Below are positions 9,650-19,098 of a DNA stretch of 64,000 nucleotides, in pieces. The notes beneath the pieces are model-generated. The model was given only the letters and a program-made list of their open reading frames with translations, did not search any database and was not told where the DNA came from. The stretch comes from Marichromatium gracile (GTDB lineage: Bacteria; Pseudomonadota; Gammaproteobacteria; Chromatiales; Chromatiaceae), in assembly GCF_004343155.1 (NCBI RefSeq), contig NZ_SMDC01000001.1:434001-498000 (forward strand). Reading direction: 5' to 3'. The translations under genes and the position numbers were made by a program. Positions within the stretch are counted from its first letter, which is position 1. The number at the start of each line of letters is the position of its first letter.

Positions 9650-9937
9650 CTAGCGGGCCTCGCCGCGCGGCGTCTCGGTCGCAGCCAGCTCGGCGGCGAG
9701 CGCCTGCTCGAGCGAGGCCGACTCGTCCATCTCGCTCTGGGCCTCCTGGATGGTGCCCTTGGTGACGTTGCCGGCGGCGATCTCGCGCAGCGCCATCACC
9801 GTCGGCTTGTCGTTCTCCCAGGCCAGCGTGGGCTCGACACCGTTGGCGACCTGGCGGGCGCGCTTGGTCGCCAGCAGCACCAGATCGAAGCGGTTGTCGA
9901 CGTTCTTGAGGCAGTCCTCGACGGTAATTCTTGCCAT
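9650..9937 (-). CDS. rpoZ: RNA polymerase omega subunit
   Basis: 95 residues starting [20 protein letters not shown], which matches the omega N-terminus (E. coli omega is 91 residues). RpoZ helps assemble beta-prime into RNA polymerase and forms part of a ppGpp binding site, which fits its place directly upstream of spoT. An open frame extends upstream to 10072, but the Arg/Pro-rich extension has no resemblance to omega and is not included. Confidence 0.97.
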   Translation of the reverse strand: MARITVEDCLKNVDNRFDLVLLATKRARQVANGVEPTLAWENDKPTVMALREIAAGNVTKGTIQEAQSEMDESASLEQALAAELAATETPRGEAR

Positions 9938-10137
9938 GGTCGGGTGATCTCTAAAAGCTATTTTGGAGCGGATGAATCCAGAGCGGGCCGTGCATCTCGA
10001 TGCGGTGGCGCGGCGCCGCGACGGGGCGCCCCGGGGCGGTCCTGGGACGGCCCGCGAACAGGGTGTGAACACTGCTCAGACTATCACAAGAACGGTGGGT
10101 TCAAGTAGCGTCCGGCAGGTCTTTGCGAGCGACCCGG

Positions 10138-10156
10138 CGCCGGCCCCAGGCCGGCG
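10138..10156 (-). terminator. GC hairpin after gmk
   Basis: A perfect 8-base stem (CGCCGGCC / GGCCGGCG) with a 3-base loop lies about 40 bases downstream of the gmk stop in the 257-base gap before rpoZ. There is no T-run, so this is at most a pause or Rho-assisted site and might be chance in GC-rich DNA. Confidence 0.3.
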
Positions 10157-10194
10157 GCGCGGGATGTCGAGCGAGGCGCGCCGGTGGCGCCGGC

Positions 10195-10800
10195 TCAGCC
10201 CTCGAGCAGCGCTGCGAGCACGGCCTGCTGGCGCGCCTGGCGCTGGCGCTCGGCGGTGACGATCGCCGCCAGGGTGGCGAGCGCGGCGTCGAAGTCACCG
10301 TTGACCACCAGATAGTCGTACTCGTCGCCGTGGATCATCTCGTCGTGCGCCTGGGCCATGCGCCCGGCGATCACCGTGTCGCTGTCGGTGCCGCGTCCGC
10401 GCAGCCGCCGCTCGAGCTCGCTGATCGAGGGCGGCAGCACGAAGATGCCGACCGCCTCGGGGATGCGCTCGCGGACCTGACGCGCGCCCTGCCAGTCGAT
10501 CTCCAGGATCAGGTCCTCGCCGGCCTCGAGCCGGTCGCGCACGTCCTGCTCGCGGGTGCCGTAGAGGTTGCCGAAGACCTCCGCCGATTCGAGGAAGTCG
10601 CCGGCGGCGATCGCCTGCTCGAAGCGTTCGCGGGCGAGGAAGTGATAGTGGACGCCGTCCTGCTCGCCGGCGCGCGGCGCGCGGGTGGTGCAGGAGACCG
10701 AGAGCGCGAGCGCGGGATCACGCTCGAGGAGCGCCCGGACCAGACTGGTCTTGCCGGCGCCCGAGGGCGCCGAGACGATGAAGAGGATGCCTTGTCCCAT
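10195..10800 (-). CDS. gmk: Guanylate kinase
   Basis: 201 residues from ATG 10800. The P-loop SAPSGAGKTSL lies near the N-terminus, and the GMP-binding region follows (SCTTRAPRAGEQDGVHYHF). The IDWQGARQVRE segment and the C-terminal DYLVVNGDF motif are typical. It catalyses ATP-dependent phosphorylation of GMP to GDP, feeding GTP and ppGpp pools. A near-perfect -10 box lies about 130 bases upstream. The frame is open to 10932, but the upstream part lacks family sequence. Confidence 0.97.
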   Translation of the reverse strand: MGQGILFIVSAPSGAGKTSLVRALLERDPALALSVSCTTRAPRAGEQDGVHYHFLARERFEQAIAAGDFLESAEVFGNLYGTREQDVRDRLEAGEDLILEIDWQGARQVRERIPEAVGIFVLPPSISELERRLRGRGTDSDTVIAGRMAQAHDEMIHGDEYDYLVVNGDFDAALATLAAIVTAERQRQARQQAVLAALLEG

Positions 10801-10931
10801 TGCGGGTGTGCCTTCGACGGTGGGGTCCTGCGCGGCCGCGGACGGTGTGTCTTGGTTGGGGCTGCAACCGCGAGCCCGGAGCGGACTCGGGCGTGCCTTT
10901 CCACCTGGGTGCGCGAGACGAAAAAGGCGCA

Positions 10932-10937
10932 ATTATA
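10932..10937 (-). promoter_or_regulatory. -10 box (TATAAT) upstream of gmk
   Basis: A perfect TATAAT on the minus strand in the 227-base gap between yicC and gmk, in an AT-richer patch unusual for this window. The hexamer at the -35 distance (TGTCGA) is poor, so the promoter may need an activator or rely on context. The predicted start is near 10925, giving a 125-base leader for gmk. Confidence 0.55.
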
Positions 10938-11027
10938 CGACCTTGCAACGGCCCTCGACAGCGGCGCGTGGTGTATGCGAGAACGTCCCTGTCGCTGTCG
11001 CCAGCGGCGCGCGACAGGCGTCCGAGG

Positions 11028-11894
11028 TCATTCGATGTTCTGGATCTGCTCGCGCATCTGCTCGATCAGCACCTTCATGTCGACCACGGTGCGGGTGATG
11101 GTGACGTCGGAGGACTTGGAGCCGATGGTGTTGGTCTCGCGGTTGAGCTCCTGCATCAGGAAGTCGAGCCGGCGACCGATCGGCTCGTCGCGCTCGAGCA
11201 CGCTGCGTACCTCGGCGATATGGGCGGTGAGCCGGTCCATCTCCTCGTCGACGTCGAGCTTGGTGGCGACGAGCACGATCTCCTGTTCGAGACGGGCTTC
11301 GTCGAGCTCCTCGCGCAGCTCTGCGAGACGCTCGGCGAGCCGGGCGCGGGTCTCGGCGATGACCTCGGGCATGCGGTTGCGCACTTGTCCGACACAGACC
11401 TCGAGCCGGTCGCAGCGCTCGCGTACCAGCTGCGCGAGGCGCGCGCCCTCGCGCTCGCGGGTGGCGATCAGGCCGTCGATGGTCTGATCGAGCAGCGCCA
11501 TCGCGGCGGCGCCGATCTGATCGAGATCGCGCTCCTGCTCCCGGATCACGCCGGGCCAGCGCAGCAGTTCGAAGGGCGTGGGGCGGGTGTCGCGACCGCT
11601 GAGCCCGGCGAGGGCATCGCCGGCGGCGAGCAGCTGCTCGACCAGCGGACGGTTGAGCTCGAGCGCGACCGGGGCGCCGGCGCCGGGATTGAAGCGCAGC
11701 GCGCAGTCGACCTTGCCGCGGTGCAGCCGCTCGCCGAGCCGCGCGCGGATCCGGGTGTCGAGCGCGCGCAGCTCCTCGGGCAGGCGCAGCATCGGCTCGA
11801 GATAGCGATGGTTGACGGTCCTGAGCTCCCAGGTAAGCTCGCCGAGCGCGCTCTGGCTGGATTCGCGGGCGAAGGCGGTCATGCTCTTGATCAT
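11028..11894 (-). CDS. yicC: YicC-family endoribonuclease
   Basis: 288 residues beginning MIKSMTAFARESSQSALGEL, the strongly conserved YicC N-terminus, and ending with the conserved EIGSK-like region (ETNTIGSKSSDVTITRTVVDMK) and a C-terminal EQMREQIQNIE. E. coli YicC is a 287-residue endoribonuclease linked to sRNA decay. Its length and both ends match, so ATG 11894 is the start although the frame continues to 12074. It is upstream of gmk and divergent from the kinase-rph-rdgB group, a common gammaproteobacterial neighbourhood. Confidence 0.94.
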   Translation of the reverse strand: MIKSMTAFARESSQSALGELTWELRTVNHRYLEPMLRLPEELRALDTRIRARLGERLHRGKVDCALRFNPGAGAPVALELNRPLVEQLLAAGDALAGLSGRDTRPTPFELLRWPGVIREQERDLDQIGAAAMALLDQTIDGLIATREREGARLAQLVRERCDRLEVCVGQVRNRMPEVIAETRARLAERLAELREELDEARLEQEIVLVATKLDVDEEMDRLTAHIAEVRSVLERDEPIGRRLDFLMQELNRETNTIGSKSSDVTITRTVVDMKVLIEQMREQIQNIE

Positions 11895-11938
11895 GCTGGC
11901 GCGGCTCTCGGGGGCGGAAGAACGGTCGGATGGACTCC

Positions 11939-11997
11939 AGTATAAGGCAGCGTCGCCCGGCCTTTCGAGCGTCGGTGTCGTGGGTGGTGCGTATACT
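11939..11997. promoter_or_regulatory. Divergent promoter region between yicC and the Ser/Thr kinase gene
   Basis: Two TATACT -10 type hexamers face apart: minus strand at 11939-11944 (toward yicC) and plus strand at 11992-11997 (toward the kinase). Neither has a recognisable TTGACA box at 16-18 bases, so these are weak predictions. The remaining leader of the kinase gene (to 12124) is GC-rich, with no other signal that I can see. Confidence 0.4.
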
Positions 11998-12124
11998 TGG
12001 CGCCGATGCGTGTCGCCCCGTGACGCGTGTCGTCGCCATCGGGCGCCATCAATGGGTGCCGTGTAGCAAGACACCCGGTCCGGCCGTTCGGCCGCCCGGG
12101 TCCAGTGGAGCAGATGATCCAGCC

Positions 12125-13063
12125 ATGGCCCTGGCCCGACAAAGCCTCTCTCCGGGCACCCTGGTGGGTGCCTATCAGCTCGCCGAGGTCATCGGCAAGG
12201 GCGGCTTCAGCCTGATCTATCTCGCCCACGACCTCGACACCGGGGCCGAGGTGGTGATCAAGGAGTACATGCCGAAGAAGCTCGCCCGCCGCCGCGACGG
12301 CGGGCGTGTCGTCCCGATGAGCGCCGAGCAGGCGCTGTCGCTGCACCACGGGCGCCGACTGTTCTTCCAGGAGGTGCAGGCGCTGGCCTCGCTGTCGCAC
12401 CCGAGCATCGTCCGCGTGCTCGACTTCTTCCTCGCCAACGACACCGGCTATCTGGTGATGCCCAACGAGCGCGGGCGCAACCTCTCGGGCTATCTGCAGC
12501 AGCGCCGCGGCGGCGTCAGCACCACCTTTCTGCTGGATGTCTTCGTGCCGGTGCTCGATGCCCTGGCGCTGATGCACCGGCACGCGATGGTCCATCTCGA
12601 CGTCAAGCCCGGCAACATCCATCTGCGTCACGGCAACCAGCCGCTGCTGCTCGATCTCGGCGCGGTGCATCCGCTCAACCGCGAGCGTGCCCGCGGCAGC
12701 CAGGTGGTCACCGCCGGTTACTCGCCGGTCGAGCAGTACTTCAGTCGCGCCGAGCTCGGTCCCTGGACCGATGTCTATGCCGTCGGCGCGAGCATCCGCA
12801 CCTGCATGGAGCGCAAGACCCCGCCCCCGGCGCTCGAGCGCAAGAAGGAGGACACCCTGGTGTCGGCGCGCGAGGCGCTCGCCGGGCGCTATCCCGGCTT
12901 CCTGCTCGAGGCGGTCGACTGGGCGATGCAGATGGAGGCGGCGCGCCGTCCGCGGGATGCCAGCGCGTTGCTCGACTGGTTGCGCCCGCACCTGGATCGC
13001 TACCGGACGGGCGCGGTCACCAGCGCCGCCGACAGCCGTCCGACCGGGGTCGAGGCGCATTGA
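12125..13063 (+). CDS. Hanks-type serine/threonine protein kinase
   Basis: 312 residues comprising essentially one kinase domain. Visible are the glycine loop ([10 protein letters not shown]), the ATP-anchoring Lys46 (VIKEYMPK), the catalytic loop HLDVKPGN with Asp159 (HLD instead of HRD), and DLG at 177-179 in place of DFG. No transmembrane helix, PASTA or forkhead domain is present, so it is a soluble cytoplasmic kinase. The start ATG 12125 is chosen because the open upstream frame lacks family sequence. A PP2C phosphatase is often near such genes; none is here. Its place between yicC and rph suggests a link to RNA or nucleotide metabolism, but the substrate is unknown. Confidence 0.88.
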   Translation: MALARQSLSPGTLVGAYQLAEVIGKGGFSLIYLAHDLDTGAEVVIKEYMPKKLARRRDGGRVVPMSAEQALSLHHGRRLFFQEVQALASLSHPSIVRVLDFFLANDTGYLVMPNERGRNLSGYLQQRRGGVSTTFLLDVFVPVLDALALMHRHAMVHLDVKPGNIHLRHGNQPLLLDLGAVHPLNRERARGSQVVTAGYSPVEQYFSRAELGPWTDVYAVGASIRTCMERKTPPPALERKKEDTLVSAREALAGRYPGFLLEAVDWAMQMEAARRPRDASALLDWLRPHLDRYRTGAVTSAADSRPTGVEAH

Positions 13064-13119
13064 CGCCCCCCTGGCCGGCGACCGAAGATGGCCGGCCAAT
13101 CAACCGAGAGACAGAGCCC

Positions 13120-13836
13120 ATGCGACCATCCCAACGCCGTCCCGACCAGCTGCGCGACCTGCGCTTCACCCGTGGCTTCACCAAGCACGCCGAGGGCTCG
13201 GTGCTGGTGGAGTTCGGCGACACCCGGGTGCTCTGTACCGCCAGTGTCGAGGCCCGGGTGCCGCCCTTTCTCAGGGGCCAGGGCAAGGGCTGGGTGACCG
13301 CCGAGTACGGCATGCTGCCGCGCGCCACCGGCGAGCGCAGCCCGCGCGAGGCGGCGCGCGGCAAGCAGGGCGGTCGCACCCTCGAGATCCAGCGCCTGAT
13401 CGGGCGCGCGCTGCGGACCGCGATCGATCTCGACGCCCTCGGCGAGCGCACCATCACCCTCGACTGCGACGTCCTCCAGGCCGACGGCGGCACCCGCACC
13501 GCGGCGATCTCCGGCGCCTGGGTGGCGCTGCGCGAGGCCGTCGACGGTCTGCTCGCCAGCGGCGCGCTCGGCGCCGATCCGCTGCACACCCAGGTCGCGG
13601 CGGTCTCGGTCGGGGTGTTCGAGGGCGAGCCGGTGCTCGATCTCGACTATGCCGAGGACAGCAAGGCCGAGACCGACATGAACCTGGTGATGGACGCCGA
13701 CGGGCGCTTCATCGAGATCCAGGGTACCGCCGAGGGCGTACCCTTCGCCCGCGCCGAACTCGACGCGCTGCTGGCGCTGGGCGAGGCCGGCATTCGCGAG
13801 ATCCAGGCCGCGCAGCGCGCGGTGCTGGCCGACTGA
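13120..13836 (+). CDS. rph: RNase PH
   Basis: 238 residues, the normal RNase PH length, starting [20 protein letters not shown]. Conserved segments include [17 protein letters not shown], the phosphate-binding [14 protein letters not shown], and [20 protein letters not shown]. It is a phosphorolytic 3'-5' exoribonuclease that trims tRNA 3' ends. Unlike the frameshifted rph of E. coli K-12, this gene is intact. It sits between the kinase gene (56-base gap) and rdgB (35-base gap). Confidence 0.97.
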   Translation: MRPSQRRPDQLRDLRFTRGFTKHAEGSVLVEFGDTRVLCTASVEARVPPFLRGQGKGWVTAEYGMLPRATGERSPREAARGKQGGRTLEIQRLIGRALRTAIDLDALGERTITLDCDVLQADGGTRTAAISGAWVALREAVDGLLASGALGADPLHTQVAAVSVGVFEGEPVLDLDYAEDSKAETDMNLVMDADGRFIEIQGTAEGVPFARAELDALLALGEAGIREIQAAQRAVLAD

Positions 13837-13871
13837 CCACCCGATCAACCCACCTGCCGATGGACCCCGCC

Positions 13872-14489
13872 ATGAACCCAAACGTACCCGAGACCCGGAT
13901 CGTGCTGGCGAGCAACAATGCCGGCAAGGTCCGCGAGATCAACCAGCTGCTCGCCGCCAGCGGGCTGCAGGTCGAGCCACAGCGCGACCACGCCATCCCC
14001 GAGATCGAGGAGACCGGGCTGAGCTTCGTCGAGAACGCCATCCTCAAGGCGCGCAACGCCGCGCGTCACAGTGGGCTGCCGGCGATCGCCGACGACTCCG
14101 GGATCGAGGTCGACGCCCTCCAGGGCGCGCCCGGGATCCGCTCGGCGCGTTATGCCGGGGCGGGCGCGAGCGATGCCGAGAACCTCGCGCAGCTGCTGCA
14201 GGCGCTCGCCGGTGTCGCCCCCGAGGCGCGCAGCGCGCGTTTCCAGTGCGTGCTGGTCTATCTGCGTCATGCCGAGGATCCGACCCCGGTGATCTGCCAG
14301 GGCACCTGGGAGGGGCGGGTGCTCGAGACCCCGCGCGGCACCAACGGCTTCGGCTACGACCCGGTGTTCTTCGTCCCCGAGACCGGCTGCAGCGCCGCCG
14401 AGCTCGACGCCGAGACCAAGAACCGGCTCAGTCATCGCGGCCAGGCGCTGCGGCTGCTGCAGGCGCGGCTGGCGCCGGCGGGTGTCTGA
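13872..14489 (+). CDS. rdgB: RdgB, dITP/XTP pyrophosphatase
   Basis: About 205 residues. Conserved blocks are [17 protein letters not shown] (N-terminal substrate loop), the catalytic region [16 protein letters not shown] and [15 protein letters not shown]. It hydrolyses ITP, dITP and XTP to monophosphates and so cleans the nucleotide pool. An in-frame ATG at 13860 would add four residues (MDPA); neither start has a good ribosome site. The gene order rph-rdgB is widely conserved. Confidence 0.96.
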   Translation: MNPNVPETRIVLASNNAGKVREINQLLAASGLQVEPQRDHAIPEIEETGLSFVENAILKARNAARHSGLPAIADDSGIEVDALQGAPGIRSARYAGAGASDAENLAQLLQALAGVAPEARSARFQCVLVYLRHAEDPTPVICQGTWEGRVLETPRGTNGFGYDPVFFVPETGCSAAELDAETKNRLSHRGQALRLLQARLAPAGV

Positions 14490-14513
14490 GTCCCAACGAA
14501 CACGTTATCGATC

Positions 14514-15209
14514 ATGACCCAAGAGACCATCGACACGCGGCTGCAGCAGGTGCAGTCGCGCATCCAGGCCGCCGCCGCGCGCGCCGGGCGCGATCCGGCC
14601 ACGATCGCGCTGCTGGCGGTGAGCAAGAAGCAGCCGCTGGCGGCCATCGCCGCCGCCCACGAGGCCGGCCAGCGCGCCTTCGGCGAGAGCTATGTGCAGG
14701 AGGCGCTCGACAAGATCACCGCGCTCGAGGCGCCCGGCATCGAATGGCACTTCATCGGTCGGGTGCAGTCGAACAAGACGCGCCAGATCGCCGCCCACTT
14801 CGACTGGGTGCACGGGCTGTGCAGCCCGGATCACGCCCGTCGGCTCAACGACCAGCGCCCCGCGGATGCCGCGCCGCTCAACGTCTGCATCCAGGTCAAT
14901 CTCGCCGGCGAGGCGAGCAAGGCCGGACTCGCGCCCGAACAGGCCGCCGAGCTGCTGGCGCTCTGCGAGACCCTGCCGGCGCTGCGCGTGCGCGGGCTGA
15001 TGACGCTGCCGCCGCCGGCCGAGGACGAGGCCGCGCAGCGCGTCCCCTTCCGCGCGCTGCGCGCGCTGCGCGACACGCTGGCCAGCGCCGCCACCCCGCT
15101 CGAGTGTCTGTCGATGGGGATGTCGGGCGATCTCGAGGCGGCGATCCTCGAGGGCTCGACCCTGGTGCGGGTCGGCACCGCGGTGTTCGGGCCGCGTCCT
15201 TATAATTGA
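14514..15209 (+). CDS. yggS: YggS/PROSC-family pyridoxal phosphate homeostasis protein
   Basis: 231 residues with the PLP lysine segment (LLAVSKKQPL) near residue 40, FGESYVQEALDK, EWHFIGRVQSNK, and the phosphate-binding LSMGMSGDLEAAI near the C-terminus. It is a single-domain, fold-type III PLP protein with no known catalytic reaction; it controls free PLP and amino-acid balance. It is first in the conserved order yggS-proC-yggT-yggU. Confidence 0.95.
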   Translation: MTQETIDTRLQQVQSRIQAAAARAGRDPATIALLAVSKKQPLAAIAAAHEAGQRAFGESYVQEALDKITALEAPGIEWHFIGRVQSNKTRQIAAHFDWVHGLCSPDHARRLNDQRPADAAPLNVCIQVNLAGEASKAGLAPEQAAELLALCETLPALRVRGLMTLPPPAEDEAAQRVPFRALRALRDTLASAATPLECLSMGMSGDLEAAILEGSTLVRVGTAVFGPRPYN

Positions 15210-15270
15210 GTTTTGGCATGGCGCCCGCCGGGCGTCTGCCGCATGGTTTCCTTCTGTTTCCGGGGTTGAT

Positions 15271-16101
15271 ATGACGACAGCCAGCATTGCCTTCATCGGT
15301 GGCGGCAACATGGCCACCAGCCTGATCGCCGGCCTGATCGCCGACGGCTACGATGCCGCCGCGATCCGGGTCGTCGAGCCCGACGACCAGCGCCGCGGCG
15401 AGCTGCAGGCGCGCTTCGGCGTGCGTGCCTTCGCCGCTGGTGCCGCCGCGATCGACGGGGTCGAGATCGTCGCCCTGTGCGTCAAGCCGCAGGTCGCCGC
15501 CGCGATCTGCCGTGATCTGGCCCCGGCGCTCGCCGGTCGCCGGGTGCTGGTGATCTCGGTGATGGCCGGGGTGCGCGAGGCGACGCTGCAACGCTGGCTC
15601 GGCGCGCCGCTGCCGGTGGTGCGGGCGATGCCCAACACCCCGGCGATGGTGCAGAGCGGTGCGATCGGCCTGCACGCCAGCGCCGAGGTCGATGCCGCCG
15701 GTCGCAATCATGCCGAGACCATCCTGCGCGCCGCCGGGCTGACCCGCTGGGTCGACAACGAGGCGCAGATCGATGCCGTCACCGCCATCTCCGGCAGTGG
15801 CCCGGCCTATTTCCTGCGCTTCATGGAGGCGCTCGAGGAGGCCGGGGTCGCCCTCGGGCTGGATGCCGAGACGGCGCGGTTGCTGACCGTACAGACCGCG
15901 CTCGGCGCGGCCAAGATGGCCATGGAGAGCGACGAGACCCCGGCGCGGCTGCGCGAACGGGTGACCTCCCCCGGCGGTACCACGGCGCGCGCGCTGGCGG
16001 TGTTCGACGGCGCCGACCTGCACGATCTGGTGGCGCGTGCCGCGCGTGCCGCGCGTGATCGCGCCGCCGAGATCTCGACCGAGCTCGAGGGCCAGTCATG
16101 A
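15271..16101 (+). CDS. proC: Pyrroline-5-carboxylate reductase
   Basis: 276 residues. An N-terminal Rossmann fold (IAFIGGGNMATSLIAGL) binds NAD(P)H, and the C-terminal dimerisation domain holds the signature AISGSGPAYFLRFMEAL and LRERVTSPGGTTARAL. It catalyses the last step of proline synthesis, and proline is also a compatible solute. The stop overlaps the yggT start (ATGA at 16098-16101), so the two are translationally coupled. Confidence 0.97.
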   Translation: MTTASIAFIGGGNMATSLIAGLIADGYDAAAIRVVEPDDQRRGELQARFGVRAFAAGAAAIDGVEIVALCVKPQVAAAICRDLAPALAGRRVLVISVMAGVREATLQRWLGAPLPVVRAMPNTPAMVQSGAIGLHASAEVDAAGRNHAETILRAAGLTRWVDNEAQIDAVTAISGSGPAYFLRFMEALEEAGVALGLDAETARLLTVQTALGAAKMAMESDETPARLRERVTSPGGTTARALAVFDGADLHDLVARAARAARDRAAEISTELEGQS

Positions 16102-16673
16102 GTTCGTCCTATCTGCTCAATCCCGCCGTCTTCCTGATCCAGACCCTGTTCGGGCTCTATGCCGCGGTGGTGGCCATCCGCTTCCTGCTGCAGTGGTCGC
16201 GCGCCGACTTCTACAACCCGATCTCGCAGTTCGTGGTCAAGGTCACCACCCCGGTGCTGCGCCCGCTGCGCAAGCTGGTGCCCGGCTACGGCGGACTCGA
16301 TCTCGCCTCGCTGCTGCTGGTGTGGCTGCTGCTTGCCGTCGAGTCGTTGCTGCTGATGCTGCTGCTCGGGGTCGATCGCTCGCCCTTCGCGGTGCTCGGC
16401 TGGGCCGTGCCCGGGGTGCTGGAGCTGTTCTTCGACATCTTCTTCTTCGCCGTGCTGGCGCGCGCCCTGCTCAGCTGGCTCAACCCCGATCCCTTCAACC
16501 CGGCCGTGGCGCTGCTCGCGCGCCTGACCGATCCGCTGATGCGTCCGGCGCAGCGGCTGATCCCCCCGATCGGTGGCATCGACCTGTCGCCGATGGCGGT
16601 GCTGATCGGGTTGGTGCTGCTCAAGATGCTGCTGGTGCCGCCGCTCGATTTCCTCGTCGGCAATCCCTTCTGA
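16098..16673 (+). CDS. yggT: YggT-family integral membrane protein
   Basis: 191 residues with two copies of the YggT repeat. Each has a hydrophobic segment followed by a conserved motif of the form FYNPISQFVVKVTTPVLRPLRKLVP or FNPAVALLARLTDPLMRPAQRLIPPIGG, with four predicted membrane helices overall. It is related to plant/cyanobacterial CCB3 and YlmG proteins involved in membrane or cytochrome organisation; the bacterial function is not settled. It is coupled to proC upstream and 7 bases from yggU. Confidence 0.93.
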   Translation: MSSSYLLNPAVFLIQTLFGLYAAVVAIRFLLQWSRADFYNPISQFVVKVTTPVLRPLRKLVPGYGGLDLASLLLVWLLLAVESLLLMLLLGVDRSPFAVLGWAVPGVLELFFDIFFFAVLARALLSWLNPDPFNPAVALLARLTDPLMRPAQRLIPPIGGIDLSPMAVLIGLVLLKMLLVPPLDFLVGNPF

Positions 16674-16680
16674 GGCGGGC

Positions 16681-16971
16681 ATGAGCTGGTATCGCTGGAG
16701 CGGGGAGGATCTGGAGCTGTCGTTGCGGGTGCAGGTGCGCGCGCCGCGCGACGCCTTCATCGGCCCCGATCCCGGTGGCGAGTATTACCGGGTCCGGATC
16801 AAGGCCCCGCCGGTCGATGGCAAGGGCAATCAGGCGCTGCGGCGGTTCGTCGCCGACGCCTTCGGGGTGGCACCCTCGCGGGTCACCCTAATCGGGGGCG
16901 AGCACGCACGCTACAAGCGGCTGCGCATCGAGGCGCCGCAGCAGCTCCCCCTACCCGTCGAGCGCCCCTGA
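16681..16971 (+). CDS. yggU: YggU-family (DUF167) protein
   Basis: 96 residues, the usual size. The conserved core YYRVRIKAPPVDGKGNQALRRFVADAFGV and VTLIGGEHARYKRLRIE is the DUF167 signature. It is a small soluble alpha/beta protein of unknown function, almost always in this cluster after yggT. The start ATG 16681 lies 8 bases after the yggT stop codon. Confidence 0.93.
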   Translation: MSWYRWSGEDLELSLRVQVRAPRDAFIGPDPGGEYYRVRIKAPPVDGKGNQALRRFVADAFGVAPSRVTLIGGEHARYKRLRIEAPQQLPLPVERP

Positions 16972-17015
16972 AGCCGCGAGTCTTTCGCTCAATGTGTTCA
17001 ACAGGAGATTGCGTT

Positions 17016-17474
17016 ATGTTCAGACTTAGAGCCCTGCTGCTCCCGCTCGGCGTGGCACTGAGCCTCAGCGCCCCGGTCGGCGCCGAGACCGCCACCAGTG
17101 CCGATGGCTACCAGATCCACTACAACGCCATCCCCACCGCGACGCTCAACCCCGAGATCGCCAGTGAGTTCAAGATCCTGCGCAGCAAGCGCCGCGGCAT
17201 GCTCAACGTCGGCGTGCGCGGTCCGAGCGAACAGGGCATGGGGGCGCCGACCCGCGCGCGCATCGAGGTCGAGGCCCTGACCCCGCCCTCGACCGAGACC
17301 ACGCGTGTGCCGATGCGCGAGATCACCATCCCCGAGCGCGGCACCGTGCACTATGTCGGTGAGTTCCCGATCGAGGAGGAGCAGGTGATGGTGTTCCGCA
17401 TCGCGGTGACTCCCGAGGGCAGCGATCAGACCACCGAGGTCGAGCTCGAACAGCAGTTCTTTACCGAGGACTGA
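17016..17474 (+). CDS. DUF4426 domain protein, exported
   Basis: 152 residues with a clear signal peptide (MFRLRALLLPLGVALSLS, then cleavage near VGAET). The mature part begins with YQIHYNAIPTATLNPEIA and contains SKRRGMLNVGVR, which resembles the DUF4426 family that accompanies the yggS-proC-yggT-yggU cluster in pseudomonads and relatives. A good ribosome site (AGGAG, 17003-17007) supports ATG 17016 over the in-frame ATG at 16992. Function unknown; periplasmic location is inferred. Confidence 0.85.
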   Translation: MFRLRALLLPLGVALSLSAPVGAETATSADGYQIHYNAIPTATLNPEIASEFKILRSKRRGMLNVGVRGPSEQGMGAPTRARIEVEALTPPSTETTRVPMREITIPERGTVHYVGEFPIEEEQVMVFRIAVTPEGSDQTTEVELEQQFFTED

Positions 17475-17490
17475 TCCCCGCCGCGCGCGT

Positions 17491-18189
17491 TCAGCGCAGC
17501 ACCAGGAGCTGCCAGAGCGCGTGCACCCCGAAGCCCGTCACCACCGCCCCGGCGAGCTGGCGCACCCAGACGCGCTCGCCGAGCCTGGCGGCTGCGCCGG
17601 CGAGTAGCCCGAGCCCGACCAGGGTCGGCAGGGTGCCGGCGCCGAAGGCGAGCATCACCAGTGCGCCGCGTCCGGCATCGGCACTCGCCAGGGCGCTGAT
17701 CAGCACGCTATAGACCAGCCCGCAGGGCAGCCAGGCCCAGATCAGCCCGATCAGCGCCGCCCGCGGCAGGCTGCGCACCGGCAGCAGCGCGCGCCCCAGC
17801 GGTTCGAGCCGGCGCCACAGCACCAGTCCCAGTCGCTCGCCGAGCGCGAGTACCCGCCACCAGCCGCCGAGATAGAGCCCGAGCAGGATCATCACCACCC
17901 CGGCGAGGCCATAGAGCGCGCGCTGCACCGCCAGCAGCGGACCGAGTTCGACCAGCAGCGCCCCCAGCGCGCCGACCAGCGCCCCGGCCAGGGCATAGCC
18001 GGCGATGCGCGCGAGGTTGTAGGCGAGCAGGAAGGGCAGCAGACGTCGTGGCCGGGCACGGGTTGCGGGGTCGAGCCCGAGGGTGAGGGTACCGGCGACG
18101 CCGCCGCACATCCCCAGACAGTGCACGCCGCCGAGCAGGCCGACGAGGAAGGCGGTGGGATAGAGTCCCAGTGGGGCCTGTTCGAGCAT
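17491..18189 (-). CDS. TauE/SafE-like membrane transporter (sulfite exporter or heavy-metal/cytochrome oxidase assembly subgroup)
   Basis: 232 residues with about six membrane helices. The first loop reads [15 protein letters not shown], the Cys-containing signature of the TauE/SafE subgroup related to the DsbD membrane domain; these genes often sit near cytochrome cbb3 oxidase assembly genes. A second Cys lies in [13 protein letters not shown], typical of the same subgroup. Transport of sulfite, copper or reducing equivalents cannot be told apart from sequence. It is single, between the converging DUF4426 gene and divergent pyrE. The start ATG 18189 is chosen because the 14 residues upstream (to 18231) are not family-like. 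Confidence 0.8.
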   Translation of the reverse strand: MLEQAPLGLYPTAFLVGLLGGVHCLGMCGGVAGTLTLGLDPATRARPRRLLPFLLAYNLARIAGYALAGALVGALGALLVELGPLLAVQRALYGLAGVVMILLGLYLGGWWRVLALGERLGLVLWRRLEPLGRALLPVRSLPRAALIGLIWAWLPCGLVYSVLISALASADAGRGALVMLAFGAGTLPTLVGLGLLAGAAARLGERVWVRQLAGAVVTGFGVHALWQLLVLR

Positions 18190-18331
18190 CGATCGACTCC
18201 TCGCAGGGCGCGCGACCCTGCTCAAATGCACGGATGAGCGTTTATCCTATTGGGTCTGTGGCGCCGGCGCGGCCGGGTCGTGTCGGGCGCCGATCCCATC
18301 CATCCGACGTTTTCTTTCAGGACACGCCCCC

Positions 18332-18976
18332 ATGATGCAAGACTACCAGCGCGACCTTCTGGACTTCGCGACCTCGATCGGCGCGCTCCGGTTCGGCGAG
18401 TTCACGCTGAAATCCGGCCGCCAGAGCCCCTATTTCTTCAATGCCGGTCTGTTCGACACGGGTGTGCGCCTGGCGCGGCTGGGCGAGGCCTTCGCCCAGC
18501 GCATCGTCGACGCCGGGGTCGAGTTCGACGTGCTCTACGGTCCCGCCTACAAGGGCATCCCGCTGGCGGCGACCACCGCCATCGCACTCGCCACCAAGCA
18601 CGACCGCGACCAGCCCTATGCCTTCAACCGCAAGGAGGCCAAGGACCACGGTGAGGGCGGCACCATCGTCGGCAGTCCGCTGCGCGGCCGGGTGCTGATC
18701 ATCGACGACGTGATCACCGCCGGGACCTCGGTGCGCGAGTCGGTCGAGATCATCCGCGCTGCCGGGGCCGAGCCCGCGGGGGTGGTGATCGCGCTCGATC
18801 GTCAGGAGCGCGGGCGCGATGTCCGCTCGGCGGTGCAGGAGGTCGAGGAGACCTATGCCATGCCGGTCTACAGCGTGGTCACCCTCGATGATCTCATCGC
18901 CTTCCTCGGCGAGCGCCCCGAGGCCGACGCGATGGCCGCCGCGGTGCGCGATTATCGCGCCCGTTACGGGGCCTGA
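18332..18976 (+). CDS. pyrE: Orotate phosphoribosyltransferase
   Basis: 214 residues (E. coli 213). Typical blocks are [36 protein letters not shown], the [12 protein letters not shown] loop and the PRPP-binding [19 protein letters not shown]. It makes OMP from orotate and PRPP in pyrimidine synthesis. A TATCCT -10-like hexamer lies at about 18244. The gene starts with tandem ATG codons; the first is used. Confidence 0.97.
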   Translation: MMQDYQRDLLDFATSIGALRFGEFTLKSGRQSPYFFNAGLFDTGVRLARLGEAFAQRIVDAGVEFDVLYGPAYKGIPLAATTAIALATKHDRDQPYAFNRKEAKDHGEGGTIVGSPLRGRVLIIDDVITAGTSVRESVEIIRAAGAEPAGVVIALDRQERGRDVRSAVQEVEETYAMPVYSVVTLDDLIAFLGERPEADAMAAAVRDYRARYGA

Positions 18977-19098
18977 TCGCCGCACGCAAGCCAGGGAGGG
19001 CGGGCGCCGCCGCTGGTCTGCCGGTCCGTGAGCGCGGCGCGGCGAAGCCTCCCCGGCGGCGCTCAGCGCCCCTTCCTCGATCGTCAGGAGGTCTTGCG

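Noticed and set aside
7384-9765. 793-codon plus-strand frame opposite spoT
   Set aside because: It is a shadow frame: composition is repetitive (Leu/Gly/Asp/Val) with no domain, and spoT occupies the same DNA with full HD, synthetase, TGS and ACT sequence.
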